Of a stretch of DNA of 64,000 nucleotides, positions 1 to 7,973 are shown one piece after another (the stretch's first letter is position 1; every line of letters starts with the position of its first letter). Both the position numbers and the translations under genes were made by a program. The notes under the pieces were generated by a model. The model was given only the letters and a program-made list of their open reading frames with translations, was not told where the DNA came from and ran no database searches. Location of the stretch: the NCBI GenBank assembly GCA_902810745.1, contig CADDYW010000010.1:1-64000 (forward strand), written 5' to 3'. The DNA comes from Chloroflexota bacterium. GTDB lineage: Bacteria > Chloroflexota > UBA6077 > FW602-bin22 > CADDYW01.

Positions 1-1
1 G

Positions 2-1024
2 CCGAGTCCCACCCCGCGCGCCGCGCCCACCACGCCGCCAACCGCGACGGCCACCGCATCGCCGGTTCCAGCGACCCCGACCATTGCTCCGCCGACGCCA
101 ACCAGTCCTCCGCCGACGGTCGTCGCGCCGCCAACCGCCAGCCCCGATCGGATTGTCGCGACCATCCGCGTTGGGTCGACGCCCACGGGTATCGCGGTGA
201 ATCCGGCGACGAATCGCATCTACGTCGCCAATAGCGCGAGCAGCACCCTGTCGGCGATCGATGGCCGCACCAATCGCGTCGTCGCCACGCTCGATGTGGG
301 AACGACGCCCGTCGGCGTGGCGGTGAATCCCACGACCAACCGCGTCTACGTTGCCAACAGCAGGGCAAGCTCCCTCTCAGTGGTCGACGCGGCGAGGAAT
401 CGCATCGTCGCCACGATTCGCGTCGAAGATCATCCGGAGGCCGTCGCGGTGAACCCGACGACCAACCGGGTGTACGTAGCGAACGTCGAGGCGAACAGCG
501 TCTCGGCGATCGACGGAGCGACCAATCGGGTTCTCGCGACGATCCCAGTCGGCGACAAGCCGGCGGCCCTGGCCATAGACCCGGCCAGCAACCGCGTCTA
601 CGTGACCAACGTGGACGACGGAAACGTGTCGGTGATCGACGGCAGGACGAACCAGGTGATCGCGACAGTGCCCGTCGGAGACCAGCCCGATGCCATCGCG
701 ATCGATCCGGAAACGGGCCGCGTCTACGTCGGAGATTACCTGGGAAGTAGCGTCACGGTGATCGACGGTGCAACCGACAAAGTGCTCGCGACAATTCCCG
801 GCTTCGACGGGCCGTTTGGCATCGCGGTCAACCCGACGACGAAGCAGATCTACGTGGCGAATTACTCCGGAGGCAGTGTTTCGATCGTCGATGGGCTGCG
901 CAATCGGGCCATCCTCGACGTGACCGACGTCGCGGGCGCGTACGGCGTGGCGGTCAATCCGACGACCAGCCGAATCTACGTCACCAGCAGCGCTCACAAT
1001 GCGGTCGTGGTGATCCGAGGCTAG
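2..1024 (+). CDS. YVTN-family beta-propeller repeat protein (5' end outside window)
   Basis: The reading frame is open from the first bases of the window, so the start lies upstream. The visible part begins with a Pro/Thr/Ala-rich linker of about 50 residues, typical of an extracellular spacer, and continues with about seven tandem repeats of about 42 residues. Each repeat has the pattern NRVYVAN...VSVIDG.TNRVLATIPVG, the YVTN beta-propeller signature; such repeats fold as propeller blades and usually belong to secreted or surface proteins. No catalytic residues are visible and no specific function can be assigned. A tRNA follows on the opposite strand. The repeat identification is firm; the cellular role is unknown. 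Confidence 0.85.
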   Translation, partial: PSPTPRAAPTTPPTATATASPVPATPTIAPPTPTSPPPTVVAPPTASPDRIVATIRVGSTPTGIAVNPATNRIYVANSASSTLSAIDGRTNRVVATLDVGTTPVGVAVNPTTNRVYVANSRASSLSVVDAARNRIVATIRVEDHPEAVAVNPTTNRVYVANVEANSVSAIDGATNRVLATIPVGDKPAALAIDPASNRVYVTNVDDGNVSVIDGRTNQVIATVPVGDQPDAIAIDPETGRVYVGDYLGSSVTVIDGATDKVLATIPGFDGPFGIAVNPTTKQIYVANYSGGSVSIVDGLRNRAILDVTDVAGAYGVAVNPTTSRIYVTSSAHNAVVVIRG

Positions 1025-1045
1025 GTCTGCACCAGAGGTCCAGGC

Positions 1046-1120
1046 TGGTGGGCCCAGGAGGGATCGAACCTCCGACCAACCGCTTATGAGGCGGCCGCTC
1101 TACCATTGAGCTATGGGCCC
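1046..1120 (-). tRNA. tRNA with CAU anticodon (elongator Met or Ile2)
   Basis: On the minus strand the acceptor strands GGGCCCA and TGGGCCC pair, the D arm and T arm (GGAGG-TTCGATC-CCTCC) are normal, and the anticodon loop CTCATAA carries CAU. The CCA end is encoded. The G1-C72 pair argues against initiator tRNA. Sequence alone cannot separate elongator tRNA-Met from tRNA-Ile2, whose C34 is modified to lysidine. Confidence 0.93.
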
Positions 1121-1127
1121 GCGCGTC

Positions 1128-1157
1128 GAACGTGACGCGTGAAACGTAAAACGTAAG
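1128..1157. repeat. ACGTGAAACGTAAAACGT-type intergenic repeat, single block
   Basis: A short run of CGTGA/CGTAAAA units lies just upstream of the tRNA 5' end (the tRNA reads leftwards from 1120). The same unit recurs as inverted pairs at 3771-3925 and, more diverged, at 62936-63092, so this is one member of a dispersed intergenic repeat family. Confidence 0.6.
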
Positions 1158-1295
1158 GTCGCCAGACCGTGCTTCGCGCGTGATGCGCCCGATGAATGGC
1201 CACTCCATGATAGCATGAATCGCCCGGTGCGTGGACGCGAGGACAACGCAGCTGACCGGCGTCGCCTCGGCTCCTGCTTGATTCTCCGTGAGGTT

Positions 1296-1301
1296 TATAA
1301 T
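1296..1301 (+). promoter_or_regulatory. Perfect -10 box upstream of hemC
   Basis: TATAAT at 1296-1301 is an exact sigma-70 -10 hexamer; no good -35 lies 16-18 bp upstream (a TTGATT sits only 12 bp away). Transcription would start near 1308, almost on top of the TTG that opens the hemC frame, which bears on the choice of hemC start. Confidence 0.5.
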
Positions 1302-1310
1302 TGAAGGCGA

Positions 1311-2261
1311 TTGCCGGTTCACCAGGAGGTCCTCATCCGTCGCTACGTCGTCGGTACGCGCGGCAGCGCACTTGCGCTGGCTCAGACCGAGAGGGTCATC
1401 GCCGCCCTGCGGCAGGCCCTTCCGGAAAACGAATACGTCGTCCAGACGATTAGGACGCTCGGCGACCGCGTCGTCGACGTCCCGCTCAGCCAGTTCGGCT
1501 CGACCGGCGTCTTCGTCAAGGAGATCGATCGCCTGCTTCTCGACGGTGCGATCGACCTGGCAGTCCACAGTCTGAAGGACGTTCCGCCGGAGGAGACGCC
1601 CGGCCTGGTCCTCGCCGCGTTCCCGGAGCGTGCCGATCCGCGCGATGCGCTGGTCTCGCGCGACGGCACGCGCTTCGTGGAGCTTCCAAGCGGTGCACGT
1701 GTCGGAACCAGCAGCATCCGTCGCCGGGCCCAGCTTCGCGCTCACCGTCCGGATCTTCGCTATCTCGACAACCTGCGTGGCAACGTCGATACCCGGCTGC
1801 GCAAGCTCGCCCAGGGCGATTACGACGCGATCGTGCTCGCCGCCGCCGGGCTGGAGCGCCTCGGCCGCGCGAACGAGATCAGCGACTACCTCCCGGTCGA
1901 CCTCTGCCTGCCCGACGCGGGCCAGGGTATTCTCGCCGTTCAGGTGCGCGAGTCCGATGCCATCGCCCTCGAGCTCATCTCGCGCATCGACAACCCGATC
2001 GTGCGCGCCGAGGCGCTGGCCGAACGGGCAGTTCTGCGAGCATTTGGCGGCGGCTGCAAGGTACCGGTCGCGGCCTACGCCCATCACGACGGGTCGACGA
2101 TCCATCTCGAAGCCCTGATCGCCGCGCCGGATGGCTCCCGCATCATCCGCGCGGGTCTCAGCGGCCCGGCCGATGCGCCGGAGGCGCTGGGCGCGGCGCT
2201 CTGGCGGCGGCTCGTGACGAATGGTGCCGAAGCGCTGCTCAACGAGGTATCCAGTGGCTGA
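1311..2261 (+). CDS. hemC: Porphobilinogen deaminase (hydroxymethylbilane synthase)
   Basis: Cytosolic enzyme that joins four porphobilinogens into hydroxymethylbilane, using a dipyrromethane cofactor bound to a cysteine. Family hallmarks are GTRGSALALAQ near the N-terminus, the HSLKDVP motif, the GTSSIRRRAQL segment, and the cofactor cysteine in the FGGGCKVPVAAY segment; the length of about 310 residues is normal. It leads a hemC, cobA-hemD, hemB, hemL cluster and overlaps the next gene by 8 bases. The coordinates use TTG 1311, but a strong AGGAGG at 1324-1329 points to codon 1335, which is ATC and begins exactly where homologues usually begin. The true start is therefore uncertain. Confidence 0.95.
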   Translation: MPVHQEVLIRRYVVGTRGSALALAQTERVIAALRQALPENEYVVQTIRTLGDRVVDVPLSQFGSTGVFVKEIDRLLLDGAIDLAVHSLKDVPPEETPGLVLAAFPERADPRDALVSRDGTRFVELPSGARVGTSSIRRRAQLRAHRPDLRYLDNLRGNVDTRLRKLAQGDYDAIVLAAAGLERLGRANEISDYLPVDLCLPDAGQGILAVQVRESDAIALELISRIDNPIVRAEALAERAVLRAFGGGCKVPVAAYAHHDGSTIHLEALIAAPDGSRIIRAGLSGPADAPEALGAALWRRLVTNGAEALLNEVSSG

Positions 2262-3786
2262 AACCAGGACCGGCTGCGTTTACCTGGTCGGGAGCGGCCC
2301 GGGAGATCCGGGGCTGCTCACGCTGCGCGGGAAGGAATGTCTCGAACGCGCCGAGGTCGTCGTCTACGATCGCCTGATCGACCCATCGCTGCTTCGCTTC
2401 GCGTCGCCGAACGCCGAGCGCATCTTTGTCGGCAAGGAGGCCGAGCACCAGCTTCTCGGCCAGGACGAGATCAACCGGATTCTGATCAGCCGCGCTCGCG
2501 ATGGGAAGACGGTGGTGCGCCTGAAGGGGGGCGATCCGTTCGTCTTCGGACGAGGCGGCGAGGAAGCCGAGGCGCTCGCCGACGCGGGAATCGCCTTCGA
2601 GGTCGTTCCCGGCGTAACCTCGGCCACGGCGGTGCCAGCTTACGCTGGCATCCCGGTGACTCACCGAGGCTTCGCCTCGTCTTTCGTGGTAGTCACGGGG
2701 CACGAAGACGCCGGGAAAGCCCGGACGCGCCTCGACTGGGCGCATCTCGCGGGCGAGTCCGGAACTCTCGTCTTCCTGATGGGGTTGTCGAACCTCGATC
2801 AGATCGCGAGTCGGCTGATCGAGCACGGGCGCGCGCCCGAGACGCCGGTCGCGGTGATTCAGCACGGAACCCGCCCGAACCAGCGGACGGTCCTGGGATC
2901 GCTCGCCGACGTCGCCGAGCGAGTGCGCGCCGCGAAGCTTGGACCGCCCGCGGTGATCGTCGTCGGCGAGGTAGCTACCCTTCGCCAGCGCCTTGCCTGG
3001 TACGATAACCGGCCGCTCTTCGGAAGGCGCGTGCTGATCACTCGGGCGCGCGAGCAGGCCGGGGCGCTGGCGGCTTTGCTCGCCGAGCGCGGTGCTATCC
3101 CGCTCGAGCTCCCGACGATTCGCCTCGAGCCGCCAACCGATTGGGCACCGGCCGACCGCGCGATCGCTCTGCTCGATCAGTACGCCTGGGCAATCTTCAC
3201 CAGCGCCAACGGCGTCCGCTATTTCTTCGAGCGCCTCGCGCACCACGGATGCGACGTGCGGGCACTCAAGGGTGTCCGCCTCGGCGCGATCGGTCCCGCG
3301 ACTGCTGCCGCTCTGTCGGCATTCCACCTCCGCGTCGAGTTCTGCCCGGCAGAGTATGTCGCCGAGGCAATCGTCGAAGGAATGAAGCAGTTCGATCTGA
3401 GGGACAAGCGCATACTCCTGCCGCGGGCGCAGGATGTTCGCGAGGTGCTGGCAGAAGGATTGGCCGCTCAGGGCGCGCTGGTCGACGACGTACCGGTCTA
3501 CCGGACGCTGCCAGCAGGCGACCCAGACGTCGCACGTCGATTGTTCACCGAAGATCAGGTGGACGTCGTCGCTTTTACCAGCTCGTCGACAGTCCGCCAT
3601 CTGGTCGAGCTGCTCGGCAATCAGGCACCGCGACTTCTCGGGCGCGTGACGGTGGCGACGATCGGCCCAATCACGAGTCAGACTGCCCGCGAGCTGGGCC
3701 TGACCGTGCAGATCGAGGCCGCCGAGCACACGATACCGGGACTGGTGGCCGCGCTGGAGGCGGCGACGGAGAAACGCAAAACGTAA
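2254..3786 (+). CDS. cobA-hemD: Uroporphyrinogen-III C-methyltransferase / uroporphyrinogen-III synthase fusion
   Basis: Two-domain protein of 510 residues. Residues 1 to about 245 are a SUMT/CobA SAM methyltransferase (YLVGSGPGDPGLLTLRG, GDPFVFGRGGEEAEAL, VPGVTSATAVPAYAGIP), which makes precorrin-2 for siroheme or cobalamin. From about residue 255 onward is HemD, which cyclises hydroxymethylbilane to uroporphyrinogen III. Such fusions are known in several phyla. GTG 2254 is chosen because GAGG at 2244-2247 gives good spacing and the protein then begins just before the first methyltransferase motif; it overlaps the hemC stop. The last residues (EKRKT) and the stop codon fall inside an intergenic repeat block, suggesting the repeat has overwritten the original 3' end. 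Confidence 0.95.
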   Translation: MAETRTGCVYLVGSGPGDPGLLTLRGKECLERAEVVVYDRLIDPSLLRFASPNAERIFVGKEAEHQLLGQDEINRILISRARDGKTVVRLKGGDPFVFGRGGEEAEALADAGIAFEVVPGVTSATAVPAYAGIPVTHRGFASSFVVVTGHEDAGKARTRLDWAHLAGESGTLVFLMGLSNLDQIASRLIEHGRAPETPVAVIQHGTRPNQRTVLGSLADVAERVRAAKLGPPAVIVVGEVATLRQRLAWYDNRPLFGRRVLITRAREQAGALAALLAERGAIPLELPTIRLEPPTDWAPADRAIALLDQYAWAIFTSANGVRYFFERLAHHGCDVRALKGVRLGAIGPATAAALSAFHLRVEFCPAEYVAEAIVEGMKQFDLRDKRILLPRAQDVREVLAEGLAAQGALVDDVPVYRTLPAGDPDVARRLFTEDQVDVVAFTSSSTVRHLVELLGNQAPRLLGRVTVATIGPITSQTARELGLTVQIEAAEHTIPGLVAALEAATEKRKT

Positions 3787-3925
3787 AACGTGAAGCGTAA
3801 AGCGTAAACGTGGTTGGAGTAGGCTTCTTTCTGGTCGCGGTGCATCGAGTAGGCACGTGGCATCGCAACTGACACTGCGTTTTCTTTTCACGTGTCACGT
3901 TTTACGTCTTACGCTTCACGTTTTA
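3771..3925. repeat. Inverted pair of ACGTAAAACGT-type repeats
   Basis: The left block (3771-3811) and right block (3885-3925) are near-perfect inverted copies built on TAAAACGTGAAGCGTAA, separated by about 73 bp. As RNA this would form a long stem-loop between cobA-hemD and hemB. It supplies the stop codon of the former and ends 13 bp before the start of the latter. Related blocks occur at 1128-1157 and 62936-63092. Confidence 0.7.
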
Positions 3926-3938
3926 GAAAGGACGAACC

Positions 3939-4949
3939 ATGGCATTGAAGATCGATCTACCGACGTCGGCAGGCGCGTTCCCGATTCGACGGCTTCGACG
4001 ACTGCGTGGACGGGAGCCGTTGCGGCGGATGGTCCGCGAGACGGCACTCGATGTCGCCGACTTCATCTATCCGGCGTTCGTCTGCCACGGCCAGGGCGTA
4101 CGCGAAGAGATTCCCTCGATGCCGGGCGTCTTTCACCTGTCGACCGATCTGCTCGCCGAGGAGGCCGTGGCAGTCGCGAGCGATGGGATCCCAGCGATGT
4201 TACTCTTCGGCCTGCCGCGCTCCAAGGATGAGGTCGGTTCGGAGGCATACGACGACGAGGGCATTATCCAGCAGGCCGTGCGCGCGATCAAGGCCGCCGC
4301 GCCCGGTTTGATCGTGATCACCGACCTCTGTCTCTGCGAGTACACCAGTCACGGTCACTGCGGAGTAATTCGGGATGGCACCGTCGACAACGACGCGACG
4401 CTACCTCTCCTGGCGCGAACCGCGGTCAGCCAGGCGCGGGCCGGTGCCGACGTCATCGCGCCGTCGGATATGATGGATGGCCGCGTCGGCGCCATTCGCC
4501 AGGCACTCGACGAGCACGGCTACGCCGAGACGCCGATCATGGCGTACTCGGCGAAGTACGCCTCGGCGTTTTACGGCCCGTTCCGTGAGGCAGCCGACTC
4601 GGCACCACAGTTCGGAGACCGCCGCGGCTACCAGATGGATCCGGGCAACGCGCGCGAGGCGCTGGCGGAGATCGCGCTGGACATCGCCGAGGGAGCCGAC
4701 ATCGTGATGGTGAAGCCGGCCCTCCTCTACCTCGACGTGATCCGCCAGGCGCGTGAGATCTTCGTCCAGCCAATCGCCGCCTACAACGTCAGCGGCGAGT
4801 ACAGTATGATCAAAGCCGCCGCCCGCAATGGCTGGCTGAACGAGCGCCAGGCCGCCCTCGAGGCCCTCACCGCGATCAAGCGCGCCGGTGCTGACATTAT
4901 CATCAGCTATTTCGCCCGCGATGTCGCCCGCTGGCTCAAGGAGGGGTAA
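3939..4949 (+). CDS. hemB: Delta-aminolevulinic acid dehydratase (porphobilinogen synthase)
   Basis: Condenses two 5-aminolevulinate molecules to porphobilinogen in the cytosol. It has 336 residues, normal for the family. The two Schiff-base lysines are visible as Lys206 ([16 protein letters not shown]) and Lys259 ([10 protein letters not shown]). The cysteines Cys131, Cys133 and Cys141 ([12 protein letters not shown]) mark the zinc-dependent type. ATG 3939 is preceded by AGAAAGG. It lies directly upstream of hemL, 3 bases apart, in one operon with hemC and cobA-hemD. Confidence 0.97.
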   Translation: MALKIDLPTSAGAFPIRRLRRLRGREPLRRMVRETALDVADFIYPAFVCHGQGVREEIPSMPGVFHLSTDLLAEEAVAVASDGIPAMLLFGLPRSKDEVGSEAYDDEGIIQQAVRAIKAAAPGLIVITDLCLCEYTSHGHCGVIRDGTVDNDATLPLLARTAVSQARAGADVIAPSDMMDGRVGAIRQALDEHGYAETPIMAYSAKYASAFYGPFREAADSAPQFGDRRGYQMDPGNAREALAEIALDIAEGADIVMVKPALLYLDVIRQAREIFVQPIAAYNVSGEYSMIKAAARNGWLNERQAALEALTAIKRAGADIIISYFARDVARWLKEG

Positions 4950-4952
4950 CCA

Positions 4953-6248
<1,296 letters not shown>

Positions 6249-6261
6249 AGCGCTCGCGTCT

Positions 6262-6372
6262 CTAGTGCCCCGCTAACGGAAATATGAGGGGTAGCAATTT
6301 GGGAAAATTGGCCCTGCGGGCCAATTTTCCCAAATGCTTCCACCCATCAATTTCTGCTTGACACACCACTAG
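6262..6372. mobile_element. 111-bp MITE-like palindromic element
   Basis: An almost complete palindrome. The centre is a perfect 18-bp stem, ATTTGGGAAAATTGGCCC at 6297-6314 and its complement at 6318-6335, around a TGC loop. The outer arms are imperfect inverted repeats that both begin CTAGTG and share GAAAT...GGGT..AGC. The ends read C-TA-GTG...CAC-TA-G, compatible with the TA target duplication of IS630/Tc1-type elements. No transposase is encoded, so it would be non-autonomous. It sits between convergent hemL and the ParA-type gene, supplies the TAG stop of the latter, and could double as a bidirectional terminator. The AT-rich core contrasts with its surroundings. Confidence 0.65.
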
Positions 6373-7748
6373 CGACCCCACTCGAACCGACGAAGAATCT
6401 TGAACGACCGCGAGAAACGCTCGACGCCAGCGGTCTTCGGCGGGAGTGGATGGGAAACGCCTCGAGTATCGTGATGCTCATCCTGCCGCGCCGTGTCCGA
6501 CGTGATCTCCTCCGAGCCTGCCCATTCCGGCGACGCCGACAGCGGATCTCCGGTCTGGTCAGCACGCCCACCAATATAGCGACCAGCAGCCGACGGTAGT
6601 GGGGGAGTGATCGACGCTGACGTACTCCCATCGTCCAGGCTACCAGCGGCGAGATCCGGCAGCAGGACGTATCCCCGCGATGGGACGACCGGCTCGCTCT
6701 CCTGACGCAGCTGTGCGGCCGGCATCATCACACTGGACGTGCCATCCTCGGACAAACGGCGTCGCGTCTCCGGTGGCAGTTCGAAGGATCCCCCGCGCAA
6801 TCCCAGCCGCGCCGCCAGCGATGCCGCACGAACCGATCGCACGGCCGGTGGCGCGGTCGACCCTGCGCTCGATGAATCCGCGCCAGTGCGCGCCGCGGGC
6901 TGATCTGCCGCACCCCAGCCCGTCGGCGGCACCTCGGTCAGGGTCGGCTTACCGGTCAGGAGACGTCCAACCTCGGCTCCCAGCGCCCGGTACGCCTGGG
7001 CAGAGCGAGCCAGCGGATCATACTGGAGCACGCTGATGCCCGCGCGGGTACTGTCCTTCAGCTTGACGTCGACCGGGATGCAGGTATCGAAGACCGGCAC
7101 GCGGCCGGGTGATATCTCCCGCACCGCTGCCATGACCTCGCGGCTGTGCCGCGTTCGAAAATCGACCATTGTCAGGAGAATGCCCCAGACCGACAGGCGA
7201 CGGTTCAGGCGCTCCCGCACCAGCTCGACGTTCTGGAGGAGCTGAGCCAAGCCGTAAACTGCCAGGTACTCGGCCTGGACCGGTATGATCAGCCCATCGG
7301 CCGCGGCCAGACCGTTGACCGCGAGCAGACCAAACGTCGGAACACTGTCGACGATGATCACATCGTAACTGGCGCGCGCCACGGCGAGGGTGTCCCGCAG
7401 GGCATACTCGCGGCCATAGACGGTGTAGAGCGAAGCTTCTGCGCTCGCAAGCTGCTGACTCGAGGGGACCAGATCAACGCCCGAGGGCGTGTGGATGATC
7501 ACGTCCAGCAAGCTGACCGGTCGGCTCACCGGCCCGTGCACGCTCGTCAGCACCGCGTCCGCGATGGTCTGGCCAGAACCATCTCGGCCAAGGTCATTGG
7601 ACCCGCAGCATGCTGTCAAGCTGGCCTGTGGATCGAAATCGACAACCAGGACCCGCCAGCCATGCTCCTGCAGGGCCGCCGCGAGATTGAGCGTTGTCGT
7701 CGTCTTGCCGACGCCGCCCTTCTGGTTCATGACCGTGACTACCCACAT
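6369..7748 (-). CDS. ParA/MinD-type ATPase with long disordered C-terminus
   Basis: The N-terminal half is a Soj/ParA P-loop ATPase with the deviant Walker A KGGVGKTT at residues 10-17 (signature Lys10 and Lys15), DFDPQ and DSVPTFG. Such proteins dimerise on ATP and position DNA or protein cargo. ParA proteins usually have about 250-270 residues; this one has 459, and the extra ~190 are rich in Ser, Pro, Thr, Ala and charged residues with no recognisable domain. No parB lies next to it, so ordinary chromosome segregation is not supported. The neighbour 225 bp upstream on the same strand is a STAND NTPase, a possible partner. The stop codon falls in the edge of the MITE-like element, so the native C-terminus may have been altered. 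Confidence 0.85.
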   Translation of the reverse strand: MWVVTVMNQKGGVGKTTTTLNLAAALQEHGWRVLVVDFDPQASLTACCGSNDLGRDGSGQTIADAVLTSVHGPVSRPVSLLDVIIHTPSGVDLVPSSQQLASAEASLYTVYGREYALRDTLAVARASYDVIIVDSVPTFGLLAVNGLAAADGLIIPVQAEYLAVYGLAQLLQNVELVRERLNRRLSVWGILLTMVDFRTRHSREVMAAVREISPGRVPVFDTCIPVDVKLKDSTRAGISVLQYDPLARSAQAYRALGAEVGRLLTGKPTLTEVPPTGWGAADQPAARTGADSSSAGSTAPPAVRSVRAASLAARLGLRGGSFELPPETRRRLSEDGTSSVMMPAAQLRQESEPVVPSRGYVLLPDLAAGSLDDGSTSASITPPLPSAAGRYIGGRADQTGDPLSASPEWAGSEEITSDTARQDEHHDTRGVSHPLPPKTAGVERFSRSFKILRRFEWGR

Positions 7749-7973
7749 CCTAGCTACCTCACGTTCCCACGCGATTCCTTCAAGCCAACGGCTGACTCGG
7801 CACCAGACCAGACACCATCTTCATCCTGACCTGAGCCGACGCGACCGGGTCGCATCACACCTTTGCCGCCTTCCCCGTGCATGCTCTCGCGTCCGCGCGC
7901 GCTACACACAAAGCGACCGAGCGAGCCCGAGCCTTCCATCAAGAAGATAACCTGTCAACAACCGTCGCGAGCG

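Noticed and set aside
197-1024. Tandem repeats at about 126-bp spacing considered as a DNA repeat array or CRISPR
   Set aside because: The periodicity is that of YVTN protein repeats; the DNA copies are diverged and there are no identical repeats with unique spacers. No CRISPR array was seen anywhere in the window.
1046-1120. Initiator tRNA-fMet
   Set aside because: Position 1-72 is a G-C pair and the anticodon stem lacks the three G-C pairs of initiators.
2239-3891. 550-codon open frame on the minus strand opposite cobA-hemD
   Set aside because: It is a shadow frame of high-GC coding DNA: no domain, no ribosome site, and the plus-strand frame carries clear SUMT and HemD motifs. The same applies to 4401-6176, 8565-9878, 11813-12883 and 36785-38083 opposite real genes.
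7754-7942. 62-codon minus-strand frame between the STAND and ParA-type genes
   Set aside because: Gly/Arg/Ser-rich, no ribosome site and no resemblance to a known small protein or ParB.
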